Shown here: piece by piece, positions 9,204 through 20,838 of the stretch
Numbering within the stretch: the first letter of the stretch is position 1
Layout of the letters: the number at the start of each line of letters is the position of its first letter
Assembly: GCA_002099365.1 (NCBI GenBank)
Contig: MSED01000012.1
Location: forward strand, 62,001 to 126,000
From: Phialophora verrucosa
Lineage: Eukaryota; Ascomycota; Eurotiomycetes; Chaetothyriales; Herpotrichiellaceae
Direction: 5' to 3'
DNA length: 64,000 bases
Notes under the pieces: generated by a model
Database searches by the model: none
What the model was told of the DNA's origin: nothing
The model's input: the letters and a program-made list of their open reading frames with translations, nothing else
Made by a program: the position numbers and the translations under genes

Positions 9204-11348
9204 ATGTCGTCGTTGAAGGAGGAACTAGCGGCCAAGAGGGCTCGCCTGGCGGAACTCAAGCGGCAGAGGGAACTGCGCCAGGAGCAGTACACAACAAAGC
9301 GGCAGAGCATCGGCGAGGTATGCAATGGTCACTGGCTTGCCATCGCGGCCACACTAATGAATTCCTAGGCTCCGTCACCAGGCAGGAATACAGAGGAACG
9401 TCGCCAGGAAATTGACAACCTGGTTGCCACGCTCATAGAACGCCAACGAGACCGAGACCGAGACTCCATTCTACCCTCTCCAAGCAGAAAAGGAAGTCGT
9501 CCTAGTTCAATCCAAGGGACAGGAACAGGGCATATCAGCCCCCAACAAGACGGTGAACCGTCTCCCAGGAAGGCTGTCCGGGAAATCGCAACACAGACGG
9601 AGAGCACAGACACTTCATACCCCATCCACGTGGATGCGTCTGCCCGCGAGCCGGCACCGTCTAAGAAGGAATACATCACATACACCAAAGGCGTACAGAC
9701 TGAGCCATACCTGGAAGAACCGATAAAGCCGCAGGAACTCTCCGAAGACGAAGAACAGTCGCTCCGTCATAGAAAACGAGTCGGCCGGCGCGATCTAGAG
9801 AAAGAGGAAGAGATTAGACAAGCCCTGCGGCGGGAGATCGAAGAGGAATTGCGGGCAACCTTGAATCGTGATTCCACAGCATCCACGGTCTCCCCGAATC
9901 AGCAACAACTACGCTTTCCCTTGCGGACCCTTACCAACAACGAACTCAACGCTGTAGTCGCGTCGACGGAATTTGTGTCATTCGTGGAACGATCATCAAA
10001 AGTGATTGAGCGCGCACTCGACATCGACGATGAGTACGACCTGCTAGCTGACTACACTCGCACCTCTACGCTGGACGATGACGACGACGACGATGACGCC
10101 GCCCCGTATTCGCGAACCAGTAGAAAATCCCATCAACTGCGGGAGGCATTCCAATTGTTTTCTGATCGGTATACCCGAAGACGGATTGTCTCGGATATCC
10201 AATTTTCACCACATTTCAATGAATTGCTTCTATCTTCGTACACCAAGAATCCTTCTGCTCCACATGAGCCAGCTGGCCTGGTTCTGCTCTGGAACTCACA
10301 TGCCCCGTCACGGCCAGAGTATACATTTACCGCATCGTCAGACGTCCTCTCTGCTCGTTTCTCACCATTCCACCCCAACCTCGTCATTGGCGGGTGCTAT
10401 TCCGGCCAAATATGCTTATGGGACACGAGAACATCTGGCCGGACAGGACAGCCCGTCCAGAAAACTCCACAGTCTGGTTCTCACCTCGGCCACACCCATC
10501 CAGTCTACAGTATCAGCGTGGTCGGGACCCCCAATGCCCACAATATCCTGACCGCGTCGATGGACGGTGTCGTTTGCTCCTGGTCCGTTGACATGCTCAC
10601 TCAAGCTCAGGAATACCTGGTGCTCAACACCCCTCCGCCTGCAAGGACTGACGACCTTGCTCCCACAAGCATGTCTTTCCCAGCTGCGGATCCTACCTTT
10701 TTTACCGTCGGTACCGAGGAAGGAACCATTTATCCCTGTCACAGGTACGATCGAGCTGGCGCACAGGCAGGAGTTGATACCCGCATTGCATACAAAGGCC
10801 ACACTGCGCCTGTCATGTCGTCACAATTCCATCCAGCGCGTGGTCCGGTCGACCTAGGTGATCTGCTCCTGAGTTCATCCTCCGACTGGTCTGTCAAGCT
10901 CTGGCGCGTGAAGCCAGCCGCAATCTCCAGTGCCACTGCGTCGAGCATGGTAGCTGGGGGCGCGGCCCCGACCGTCGTCAAGCCCATCTTGAACCTTGGC
11001 CGGGAAGACCTCGTGTACGATGCGAAATGGGCGCCCCACAAGCCTTCTGTGTTTGCCTGTGCGACTGGCTCGGGTGAAGTGGAGGTCTTCGACCTCAGCT
11101 ATGACCTTGAAGTGCCGATTGCGAAGGCATCTCCGACGAGAGGGAAGAACGGCATAGTGCCATTCAAGGGCTTGAACAAAGTGACCTGGGAGGAGAGGAG
11201 GGGCAGTCATCTTGCCGTTGGAGGTCTGGATGGTGTGGTGACCGTATTTGACGTTGGTAAGGGCTTGCAGTGTGGCAATGGTGAGGCAAACATGGATGAG
11301 TGGGTGGGCATGAAGAGGCTGGTGACCAAGCTAGAGGGAGGGATGTGA
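9204..11348 (+). CDS. nudI: Cytoplasmic dynein 1 intermediate chain
   Basis: Two exons (9204-9317 and 9369-11348) are separated by a 51-nt intron with a GTATGC donor and TAG acceptor, giving 697 aa. The first 38 residues (MSSLKEELAAKRARLAELKR) form the charged N-terminal helix that binds dynactin p150/Nudel. An LC8-binding TQT motif is at residues 113-115 and a second QTE site (VQTEP) at 147-151. Polyacidic and Arg/Glu-rich linkers follow, including an Asp run near residues 275-285. The C-terminal half is a WD-repeat propeller with visible repeat cores such as VLLWNSHAPSRPEYTF, GQICLWDTRTSG, WSVKLWRVKP and GEVEVFDLSYD. It links the dynein heavy chain to light chains and cargo. The start is set by the conserved N-terminal helix. 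Confidence 0.94.
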
Positions 11349-11612
11349 TGCTTTGTTCGGCCGCCGGCTGCCGGTTTGACATTGGATAACATGGCCCTGG
11401 CTCCTAAAGGTCGGAATGACCCCGAGTCAGTCGTTGGTTCTTGCTGTCGACTTGGGCGAAAAGTCTTGCTTGCTTCGAATTGGCAAATGATACCCCAGTG
11501 AGTGTTTCTTGTCGGGACACATGAATATTGCACCAGACAGCAGGACTGTAGTTGACCTGCCAACTTTCGCTATCGTATTGCCCTTCCCATTCCGTCAGAT
11601 TGCCTCCCACCA

Positions 11613-12410
11613 CTACAACTTTGCACTAACTCCCTTCCCATCCTGCACTCTCAACCCCTTCAGATCGACGCGCACACTATTCCTCCCCAACAGCACCTCC
11701 TGGCAATCATCCTCGGCAACCCCGTTCACGAACTGCGTGACGAGGAAGTCCACCCTCTTCTGGCCCAGCACGACCATCGGTGCGTGCCACGTCCCCGGGC
11801 CGTACGTGACCGCTTGGTCTCCCCTCGCGACAAAAGCACGCAGTCGAGATAAAGCGGGCGGATTGGTGATGGTTTTCGACGACCCGTCAGGCAATGTCGC
11901 TGTGATCGAGCCCGGGAGAGACGGCGCCACAATGACCAGGAACACAGTCCCGGAATCGCTCGCAGAGAGGCCCAACGGAGCGAACGTTTGCGTCGTATAA
12001 GGATGCCGTTCTAGGATCTCGACTTTGAACCCTAAACCCCTGGAGCCCGCAGATGTGTCGATCCCAATCCCGCTCAGGTTCCGCGGAAAACATGAGAACA
12101 TGCTCATTTGAGGCGTCGACGGCCGGTTGGTCGGTGAGTGCGCATAGTTGTTGACGAACTGCGAGATCGGAGAAGTTTTGAGGGCGGAGTTCTGGTTTGC
12201 TAGCACCGCGGGGGGTTGATGGGGACGGTGGAGAGGGGGAGGGACTGTGCTGGCTGTTCTGGGGGGGTGGGTGAGAGTGGTCGGGAAGGGAGGCGATATG
12301 GCTGTGCCGAAGTCGGCGAAGGAGGAAGGCGTCAGTGGTTCGAGGCTTAGATGCTCGAGACGAGAGTGAGACGAAGAGGCTGAGGGTGATGGGAGTGTGG
12401 GAGGCGTCAT
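11613..12410 (-). CDS. DAL3: Ureidoglycolate lyase (allantoin catabolism)
   Basis: A 265-aa intronless frame from the ATG at 12410. The open frame extends upstream to 12476 without an ATG, so I use the internal Met (MTPPTLPSPS). The family core is visible: LEPLTPSSFADFGTAI near the N-terminus, then GSITATLPDGSS, and the cupin-like metal-site block AVTYGPGTWHAPMVVLG followed by VDFLVTQFVNGVAEDDCQEV. The enzyme splits ureidoglycolate to glyoxylate and urea, the last step of purine/allantoin nitrogen recovery. A Pro/Thr-rich insert of about 90 aa separates the N-terminal strand from the rest. That is longer than in the yeast enzyme but common in filamentous fungi. No other allantoin gene is adjacent. 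Confidence 0.9.
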   Translation of the reverse strand: MTPPTLPSPSASSSHSRLEHLSLEPLTPSSFADFGTAISPPFPTTLTHPPRTASTVPPPLHRPHQPPAVLANQNSALKTSPISQFVNNYAHSPTNRPSTPQMSMFSCFPRNLSGIGIDTSAGSRGLGFKVEILERHPYTTQTFAPLGLSASDSGTVFLVIVAPSLPGSITATLPDGSSKTITNPPALSRLRAFVARGDQAVTYGPGTWHAPMVVLGQKRVDFLVTQFVNGVAEDDCQEVLLGRNSVRVDLKGLRVQDGKGVSAKL

Positions 12411-13317
12411 TGTCACTGCGCAGGAAGTGACTGGAGATGGAATGCCTTCGACGGATGTTTCTTTCTTTCCGGTCAACAGACGTGTCGGCCCATCGCCCTA
12501 AAAACGCTTCGAATACACTGCGGATGGCCAGATAGCACAAGGCTCTGAGCTGATAGTGCGTTCCCGATCGGACGAGGCTGATGCTCGTCCTTCTCGCAAA
12601 TTCTACGGTCCGAAACGGTGATTGATAGCAGGCGTCTGTCACTTCAGCCACACCTTGATCCAAATGACTTCCCAGTCCCTGTTTGATCGACCGGTCTTAC
12701 TGTGAGCAAGGTCCTCGTTGTCTTTGGATTAACTAATCAGAAGTCGTCCAGCGCACTGAGTAGTAGGAATACAAGACCCTGCAAATCCGGCGAGTTGAGC
12801 GATGAGATCTTAAGCGATTTCGCTTGGGCAGATGTCAGCCAATCAGCGCACGTCGTTATGCATGACTCAGCCTTCCCGGCAAACTATCCGAGGGGCTCAC
12901 CAAGGCTCCTCCCTTTGATGACCCTCTCCTAACCCTGGGGAGTATTTGTTCTCTAACTCGATATGTCACATTCCTTGAGCGTCTCCAGCTAGCTCCAGCC
13001 TCGAATGCTTCTTCCGCGGACATGTATCATTCGCCTCACACGCTTCAGGTCGGCGGCCAGCTGTAATTGACCCTTTGCCATCATTTCTCTCGCGAGAAGT
13101 GATGCCGTTTTAACGATGGTTGTTCAGCGGCAAGAAGGTAATTATGCTTCGGTCTCACTTCTATGCTCCGAATGTCCCTGGATTGCCTGAGGCCATGGAG
13201 ACGCGTCACGTCAGTGTTGGATCCATTGCCTCGATGTCTTGCTTATATCAGTGACTCGCATTGCCGTTCCGCCAAACGTGAGTATCCTAGCAATGACGCC
13301 CGTGATTATTCGCCGGA
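12411..13317. other. Intergenic promoter region
   Basis: Non-coding DNA lies between divergent genes (ureidoglycolate lyase minus, MFS transporter plus). A possible 5'-UTR intron donor GTGAGT is at about 13278, upstream of the MFS start. No gene is visible. Confidence 0.5.
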
Positions 13318-15072
13318 ATGGAGACGTATCGACAATACCGCCAGATAGGGCGCTCCCTACAGAGGCAACTCGACCACAATGTCGAGGGGCTACGCGTTTT
13401 ACCATGTCTTTCCCGTCAGCAGACCCGAATCGTCAACGGCCGCGCCGTACTGGTAGTCGACTGGGACACACCAGATGACCCCATGAACCCTAGGAACTGG
13501 GCCTTCGCCAAACGCATGAGAGCGATCACGGTCATATGCTTGATAGGAGGGCTGATGGGCGTCGCCTCTTCCCTCGATAGTGCAGTCATTCCTCAAGCGG
13601 CGCACAACCTGGGCGTCAGCGAGGTTACTGAAAGCTTTGGCGCTATTGGCAGCTTTCTACTCGGCTTTGGTCCAGGCGCTCTGGTGGCAGGCCCCTTCTC
13701 TGAAGTCCTGGGGCGGAATCAAATCTACCTGCCCGCGCTTACCCTGTTTTGCCTGTTCATTACGGCTTCAGCACTCGCTCCGGACATTGGCAGCCAGATT
13801 GTTTTCCGCTTCTTGGCCTGCGTGGTTGGGGCGGCGCCGTCGGTCTGTGTTGGTGGAAGCATTTCCGATATGTTCACTCCAATGGAGAAGACATACATGT
13901 TTCCCTTCTTCAGTCTTTTCGGGTTCGGAGGGGCGGCACTCGGTCCGGTCATGGGTGCTTGGATTGCAGAGTCGCCTGTACTGCGTTCCTGGCGGTGGGC
14001 CGAATGGGTCACTTTGATGCTGGCCGGAGTTATCTTAGCCATAACTTTCCTCTTCCAGCCGGAGACGTACGCCCCGGTCTTGTTGAGCTGGAAAGCACGG
14101 CAGCTACGCAAGATCACGGGCGATGACAGATACTACGCCGAGCATGAGATTGAACGGGTACCCTTATCCACGCGTCTGAAGACAGCTCTTCGCCGACCCT
14201 TCATCCTGGCCTTGCACGAGCCGATCATCTTGCTCATCTCATTCTACCTGTCTCTGGTTTACGTTATTCTGTTCACATTCCTCAGTGGCTACGACTTCAT
14301 CTTCCGAAGGACATACAACATCTCCCAGGGGTTGACGAACACAATCTTTGTGGCGATCCTAGCCGGCGTCTGGTTGGCCTATTTGGCAACCCCCTGGATC
14401 TATAAACGGACAGTCCGAGCTCAACGGGAAGCCGAGTCTCAACGCAAGAAACAATTCGAACCCGAAATTCGGCTATGGTACGCCATATTGGGTGCCCCAG
14501 TGGTAAGTTTACCCCCGCCTCGACTTCGTGTCAGCGCTCCTGATCTTAACGCCCGCTTAATCGATGTCGTCCAATAGACATTTACTCGACCGATACTGAC
14601 TTGGCGGCATTGATAGATGCCCATCTCTTTGTTCTGGATGGCATGGACCTCCTATCCCAGCATCTCGATCTGGTCGCCCATCCTGGCTTCCGTCTTCTTC
14701 GGATACTCCGCCGAGATGATCTTCGTCACCAGTTATATGTACCTCATCGATGTATATGAGACACATGCGGCCAGTGCCCTTGTCTTCTCAACCGTATCTC
14801 GTTATTTGTGTGCCGGCCCAATGGTCGTGGCTGCGATTCCCTTCTACGAGAATGTTGGACATCATTGGACAGTTACAATCCTCGGATGCTTCAGTCTTTT
14901 GCTTGCACCGATACCATTCGTCTTTTACAACTACGGTCCTATCATTCGGAGAAAGAGTCGATTTGCGGTCACCAGCAAGGAGGGTTTCGATTCTAGGGAC
15001 GTTTCGTTTCCTCCTGAAGGCAGTTCGAATACAGATCTTCCAGATACTGAAGACAAGGAAGAGCAACCTTGA
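13318..15072 (+). CDS. MFS transporter, DHA1 (polyamine/drug:H+ antiporter type)
   Basis: Two exons (13318-14502 and 14617-15072) flank a 114-nt intron (GTAAGT...GATAG), giving 546 aa. The cytosolic N-terminus contains VVDWDTPDDPMNPRNW, the fungal DHA1 signature just before TM1. Motif A-like GPFSEVLGR lies between TM2 and TM3. The antiporter motif C appears as GGAALGPVMGAW in TM5. After TM6 comes PETYAPVLLSWKARQLRK, diagnostic of the Tpo1/fluconazole-resistance-like subgroup. Exon 2 holds the last TMs (MPISLFWMAWTSYPSI onward) and an acidic tail. The likely role is plasma-membrane export of small molecules; the substrate is unknown. A second member of the same subgroup lies at 59319-61088. 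The N-terminal start is moderately sure because a 5' intron may exist. Confidence 0.9.
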
Positions 15073-15943
15073 CATGTGAGCAGAAGCGCACGATCGGGAT
15101 CAGAGCACCAATCGTACCCCTCACAAGGACACGCCTTGGCTAACGATATAGTTAATTTCAGTGGGACGCAAACGACTGCGGACTTGTCATGCCACTGACG
15201 ACGTCTTGTGTCTATCACCGATCCAAAGCTGTCACGTATGATATTTACAGAGGGATCCCAACGACGCGTACCTATCAATCTGCATCACCCTAAGTCCCCG
15301 CGATCGATGCCAGAAACACATCCGTGGCCACCCAACTGGAATCGAGGAGGACAGGAATATCGCACGCCGGGACCATCCAAACCGGAGGCTCCCGCAAGCG
15401 ACGTCTCCAGCTTTGCGTCTGGACTTGGTTAAGCGAGTTACCCACGAGATTGAAGCGGCAGATGCCTCGGGACATATTGGAGGGTTGCCTGGTGAAAGCA
15501 ACGGGGGCAATTTGAAAGAAATGAAAACATTCCCTGGGGATCGAGCAGATTGTAGAGAATGCGGGTGGTTAGCAGGAGAAAGACTGTGCCGGAGCGATGA
15601 ATTTATATCGACCTAACGAAAAGAGTAGCTGAGTATGTAGGTGAGTGGCTTGAATAGAGCCCCTTGCGATTCGATGTGATCCTGGTACCTCGTATAGAGT
15701 GGAATTCAATCCTAGAAAGGGTCATACCTACCATAAGATATTCATTCTGTCTCACATTCAAGACTCGTGCTATGAACGTCGGAGTCTTCGCTGGAACTGC
15801 ATCAGATATTGATTTCATGCGAGTACAAATATAGTCCGAAATTAATGACTGTAATGGAATACACAAAAATTTCCAGCCTCGCAAAGGCACGAGAAGAGGA
15901 GCTATGCCCCCAACCAACAAAGGGAAATGAACAAAAAAGAAAT
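15073..15943. other. Non-coding gap
   Basis: Region between the DHA1 transporter and the tRNA gene. Only short random open frames are present and I see no gene. Confidence 0.5.
15932..15939 (-). terminator. RNA polymerase III terminator (T run)
   Basis: On the minus strand a run of six T lies a few bases beyond the 3' end of the tRNA gene. This is the expected Pol III stop signal. Confidence 0.75.
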
Positions 15944-16041
15944 TGGCGGCACCCAGAGTCGAACTGGGATCGGATCGGAATAGGTCCACCTGGCAGATGT
16001 TGAGCCACAACGATACATGCTAACCCTTACACCATGCCACC
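15944..16041 (-). tRNA. Intron-containing tRNA, anticodon probably GTG (His)
   Basis: Reading the minus strand from 16041, the acceptor arm GGTGGCA pairs with TGCCGCC (15945-15951), followed by an A discriminator. The A box TGGTGTAAGGG matches TRGYNNARNGG and the B box GTTCGACTC matches GWTCRANNC. The T stem is a perfect CCCAG/CTGGG. The D arm GTGT...GCAT folds with wobble pairs. The anticodon stem TATCG pairs at four of five positions with CGATC, but only if about 26 nt after anticodon position 37 are treated as an intron. That places GTG (16006-16008) at positions 34-36. The tRNA identity is sure; the histidine call depends on the intron placement. Confidence 0.72.
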
Positions 16042-16544
16042 CTGATGATTGTGGGCTTAAATTCGGGCTTGTAAAATAAGAAGATTGGCTTAGTCGTGCC
16101 TCGGTTAGGCATCAGCTCGGCGGGTCAAACCGGTCACGTGGCGACGTCTTTCCCGGACTGGTGGAATGAGCGGTGTCAATAGACGGACAAAGTACCGGAT
16201 GATGCACAATATTGTCCTGTTATGTTCAAAGACAGACTATATGTTTCAACAAGCTGTCATGGAAGTTCATGGTGCTGTTGGCGCCAGAGGAAGCGAAATA
16301 GCGACTTGAAACGGAACAGCTGCGCTCCAGGCGCTGCAGCCCAGCCAAGATGAGGCCCCTATGTAAGTAGGGAGGAGCGTAGCTGTCTTTAGATGCGCAA
16401 GCTACTGTGATGTAACGCTGGCCACCCACGCTGAGTCAATGCTTGGAGGGCCTAAGAGTGTGGAAGTCGAAACCGTCTCATCTAACAAATTCTACATGCC
16501 TTGTTATCAGGCTCCCATACCAACACATGCGGACCTGAAGAGCC
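16042..16544. other. Promoter region between tRNA and DHA2 transporter
   Basis: Non-coding. A CACGTG site is at 16135-16140, about 405 bp upstream of the DHA2 ATG. Nothing else can be assigned. Confidence 0.5.
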
Positions 16545-18410
16545 ATGGTCAGTCAGAAGGTCACCGTGGCGGATGAGGGCGAAGAACTGCAGCGAATACC
16601 TCTCACCAATGACGAGAATCAGCAAGAGAGCGCGCCTCCTCAGCAGGAGCAAAACTATCCGACTGGAGTGCGATTTGTCCTTTTGACTGTCGGACTGATA
16701 TTCACCATCTTCCTGTCGGCCCTGGACACGTCGATCATATCGACGGCCATACCCAGAATCACCGACCAATTTGGAACCGTCAAGGATGTCGGTTGGTATG
16801 GATCTGCCTACACCATCACCAACGCTGCGTTTCAGTCGACCTGGGGCAAAGCTGTAAGTTGGCGGCTCGCCTCGACTGTGGTTGTGGCAGAAGAAGAAGA
16901 AGAAGAAGAAGAAGAGCGTCTGAGGCTGACCGGCATTGTTACGAACAGTACAAGCACTTCCCCCTCAAAAGGGTATTCTTGCTTACGGTGTTTATCTTCG
17001 AACTCGGCAACACAATATGCGCCATCGCTCCACGCAGCTCCGTCCTGATCCTGGGGAGGATTGTTGCGGGGATGGGAGGTGGAGGCGCCATGACGGGAGC
17101 GTTCATTACCATCGCAATCAGTGTCAAACCTCAATACAGAGCCGCGTATATGGGCGTCCTGGGAGTGACGTTCGGAACAGCCAGCGTTGTAGGCCCGCTC
17201 CTGGGCGGTGTGCTGACCGACGGCCCGGGGTGGCAGTGGTGCTTTTGGTGAGGAACGTGCCGTGGCGTCTGATCAAGATCGAGGACTCATGAATGCGCAG
17301 GATCAGTCTTCCCTTGGGCGCTCTAGCAGCTTCCATCATGGTACTGACTGTCAAGACCCTTCCGTCTACTGAATCGGCGCGAGTCCCGTTGAAAGAGAAG
17401 GTTGTTTCGCTAGATCTAGCTGGGAGCCTGCTTGTCCTGGGTAAGGGCCACAATGCATGATTTGACGGAAGTTTTTCAGAGGGTGAGCTGATCTTCCGCT
17501 CTGTATAGGATCAATGGCATGTCTCGTCCTCGCCCTAGAGAAGGGGGGAGTTTCGTCGTCCTGGAGAAATTGGAGAGTCGTTGCCAGCCTCACCTCTTCT
17601 GCCGCGCTCCTTGTCATATTTGCCATCAACGAATGGCTGATGGGTAATCGAGCCATGCTCCAGCCCCATCTGCTCCGGAAACGCTCCATCGCCATTAACT
17701 TGGTCTATCAACTGTTCCTCGCTGGGTTGTTTTTCCCGCTACTATACGCCCTACCAATCCAATTCCAGTCGGTCGGCAATCACACTGCTTCGGAGAGCGG
17801 TCTACGTTTGATACCGCTGGTTGCGGGCGTTTCGGTCTTCACCATGGTCGCCAACGGAGTTCTCACCTTTTGGCGACATTATACGCCTTTTCTCGTCGTC
17901 GGCGCCATTGCCGGGACGCTTGGCGTCACCTTGGTCCATACTCTGGGTGCTGACGCGAGTCTGGGCTCCTGGATTGGCTTTGAGGTTGTCACCGCGATGG
18001 GGGTGGGACTTGCACTCCAAGTCCCCATGATCGCTAACCAGGCAGCTGTAGGCGCCGAGGATATCGCTGCGGTGACGGCTTTGACGCTGTTCTCGGAGAA
18101 CATTGGCACGTCTATCTTCATCGCGGCGACGGAAGCCGCGTTTACCAACAGTCTGATCTCGAGTCTGGGACACTATGTTCCGAAGCTCCAACCCGAGATG
18201 GTCGTCAATGCCGGAGCAACAGAAATCAGAAGGTTGTTCGCGAAAGATCAGGTCGAGGGGATACTGGAAGCGTATCTACAAGGCTGCAAGGATAGCCAGA
18301 TGGTTCCTGTTGCCTGCGGAGGGGTGGCGACAGCAGTCTCAATGCTTCTGGTCGTTCCCGCTGTCGTGCAGTCATGGGACAGTTGGAAGCACAAACCGCA
18401 TGCCCACTGA
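16545..18410 (+). CDS. MFS efflux transporter, DHA2 (14-TM) family
   Basis: Four exons: 16545-16853, 16949-17247, 17301-17440 and 17509-18410. The introns are 95, 53 and 68 nt with GTAAGT, GTGAGG and GTAAGG donors. The joined frame is 1650 nt, 549 aa. Diagnostic motifs are LDTSIISTAIPRITDQF in TM1, GRIVAGMGGGGAMTGAF in the TM4 region, and motif C GTASVVGPLLGGVLTDGPGW followed by WCFWISLPLGA spanning exon junction 2/3. The last exon holds the C-terminal TMs and ends WKHKPHAH. DHA2 pumps export toxins, drugs or secondary metabolites by proton antiport at the plasma membrane. No biosynthetic backbone gene is adjacent, so its substrate cannot be guessed. Intron 1 contains a GAA microsatellite. 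Confidence 0.93.
16890..16914 (+). repeat. GAA trinucleotide microsatellite in an intron
   Basis: Eight perfect GAA units lie inside intron 1 of the DHA2 transporter. The intron is longer than its siblings because of this tract. Confidence 0.9.
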
Positions 18411-19677
18411 GGCGAGGCAAGGCACAGCACGCGCTCTCGATTCAACATCTTTCGGGGGGCTGGCGATCGCGTAGTTCAGATGACCTTCAACCCATCTGCA
18501 AGCCACCACAAACTGATCACACAGACGTGGTCCGTGTTGTCGTTACTTGAGCCCACTGGCGTTCCAGAGGCGGTCAGGAGACCGTCGAGGCGCCAGCGAG
18601 ACGAACACAGCATTCTCCTTTACCCTGCTTTTGACCATCGGACCTCTGTCCGTATCTCATGAAATCATGGGTCATCCGTATGGATATGCGGCAAGCATGG
18701 TCAGTCATCTTGGGGCTTTTGATTGGACGAAATTGGCGGTGTACAGGTCGAGGTGCAGGGTGCCACTGAACTGTGGCATCCCTCCACCAAGACCCCGTTC
18801 AGACCCCCATCCACCCCCCATCAGGACTCCATCAAGGCTCCATCGCACTTGGCCGCCGCTCTTGGACACTTGTTACCAATCCATTCTTCAACACGCCTTC
18901 ACTCTGCGTCTCTAGCTCGTCCAGCCAACCGCCAGCATTGGCCGCGGTCACACACGGTCGCCTTCGCAATCCTCTTATCAAGTCGCTGATCGTCACATGG
19001 CCCTCGACATTTTGGGCAACAGTGCTCCCAGAGTGATTGATAATGTCGGAGATCTGGCGCCGACGTGTCCACTCAGGCGCCTGGTCCATGCAGCGCATCA
19101 TCAACCGCCCTTGCAGCCATTTGCAACCGTCGCTTCTCAACCAATCTCTCCTGCAGACGAGCACGTCAAGTGGCGGCAAAGTCCTCGCCTTCGAGGCTTA
19201 GACGTGCAGCAGCGTTTCTTGACGAGCGTTGTCATTGCTAATTGTCCTTTTCCAAAATTGGCTTGTTCTCGCTAGTTGGCCCATTTTTCCAGATGGCATT
19301 TTGTTCGAGCACCGCGCATTCTTGGTCCTCAGCTTTTTGGTTTCAACGCTTGCTCTGACTTGTCATCGTGTTTCAAAATGCCCTGAAGACCCAGGATCGC
19401 GGTGGAAAGATTCGATGCGACATGGGGATCATCTATGCTCTGTGACGCTTAGGGTTGCCGTCACTGTCCATACCCTTGCGCTTCCTCGAGCAACTGGTGA
19501 TGCTTGCCTCTCACTGAGCTCCTCCCCCACCGCCGCCGTGTTCCAGTCACTCTGTCTTGTCTCTTTTGTTTAGCATTTTCAAACGGACCCAGCGGTTGCA
19601 CAGCTTGCGCCTGTTCCGACACCAGGAGACCAGGCCACATCCGAGACCAGTTGCGGTTATTTCTACGTCGAAGGTCC
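18411..19677. other. Non-coding gap
   Basis: About 1.27 kb between the DHA2 gene and the next plus-strand gene. It is rich in pyrimidine tracts toward its right end, consistent with a promoter and leader. Open frames are short and random. Confidence 0.5.
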
Positions 19678-20838
19678 ATGCATGATATGATGACGATACG
19701 AATCATGAGCTACCACTATGAAATGAAACCCACGATGGGCGATCGGATTGACGAATCAGACGCCGAGTCGTTCCACTCGGCCGTCTCAACTGTAACGAAG
19801 GGCAGCTGCAAAGGCCACAGCTGCAAGCGGAACACGAACGCCGTGCGTACAGACCCTCCTATATTAGAACAAGAAAATGCCCCGACCAGACCGCGGTCGA
19901 AAACGGCAGGTTCTCAAAGATCCAGCTCTTCACAAAAATCACAGTCTAGACCATCACGCCCAAGGTCTTTGCGACAGGATTCCATCCCTATACCACGCCG
20001 GCGGAGCAGTTTGCCCAGGCAGAAGCAGCGAGCTCGCAGAGACTCCGCGACCCTCCATCTTCAGAGCTGCCACTTGTTCTCCTCACTGGACGGCATGTTG
20101 GCCATGAGCAGAGACATCACTCCTCTGCCGAGCCTGTCGAGTTCCAGAACGACGACCCGACACGCCTCCCTCGTTCCCGACGGCACCTTTGACCCAGACG
20201 GCATCAAGCGCGTTTGTGAGAAAATCGACGCGAGGTTAGCGACATCATCAGCAGCCGCCGACCCTGAGGATGACCACTCCCCGGTTGCAGACCCTTTCGC
20301 TTGCGGGAGGTACTCGTACACCCTGCCGGCGGGCAGCGTGGAGAATTCACCTGCACTGTCCTCTGGGTTCAATGCGCCCGTGGATGAGCGCAGCTCCCTG
20401 CTTTCCCGCGCAATGACAGCCCCAACAGCCAAAACAGCGCAGCAAAGACCACAGCTCAACACGGTGATATCCTGGACGTCCAACGCCACAAGGCGCACCG
20501 AGTACGAGAAGATCGACCGCGCGCACCGCGGCGTCCGAGGTTTTGTGCGGCGCGTGTGGCCCCAGTGTCTGCGGAAGAAGAATGGGAGGAGAGGATTCTT
20601 TACCGGTGACTGCGACGGGGATAGCGTGCGACGGTTCCGCATGAGCGTTAGCGACGAAGACGACAGTGACGTCGAGGATGATATTGTGCAGAACCTTGAT
20701 CATGGGACACTGGACGAGAAGACGGTACTGGAGCTTGAAATTACCGGCCCCTCCAAGGGTAATGCGGCTGGCAACGGGACGCCGAGGGGGAAGGACGCGA
20801 AAACGAGGAATCCCTGGTTGTCGTGCTTCGAATTATGA
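19678..20838 (+). CDS. Hypothetical basic/acidic protein
   Basis: The frame has no ATG before 19678, which gives 386 aa; further in-frame Mets at 19687, 19690 and 19705 could also serve. Residues from about 40 to 130 are a disordered Ser/Arg/Pro/Gln-rich tract (RSSSSQKSQSRPSRPRS). A short ordered-looking block EYEKIDRAHRGVRGFVRRVW with CLRKK follows near residues 290-325. An acidic stretch (SDEDDSDVEDD) comes next and the end is WLSCFEL. No enzyme motif, signal peptide or membrane span is present. The compact block and its Trp/Cys resemble a conserved motif in uncharacterised filamentous-fungal proteins, but I cannot name a family. A nuclear or cortical scaffold is possible but is a guess. 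Confidence 0.65.
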   Translation: MHDMMTIRIMSYHYEMKPTMGDRIDESDAESFHSAVSTVTKGSCKGHSCKRNTNAVRTDPPILEQENAPTRPRSKTAGSQRSSSSQKSQSRPSRPRSLRQDSIPIPRRRSSLPRQKQRARRDSATLHLQSCHLFSSLDGMLAMSRDITPLPSLSSSRTTTRHASLVPDGTFDPDGIKRVCEKIDARLATSSAAADPEDDHSPVADPFACGRYSYTLPAGSVENSPALSSGFNAPVDERSSLLSRAMTAPTAKTAQQRPQLNTVISWTSNATRRTEYEKIDRAHRGVRGFVRRVWPQCLRKKNGRRGFFTGDCDGDSVRRFRMSVSDEDDSDVEDDIVQNLDHGTLDEKTVLELEITGPSKGNAAGNGTPRGKDAKTRNPWLSCFEL

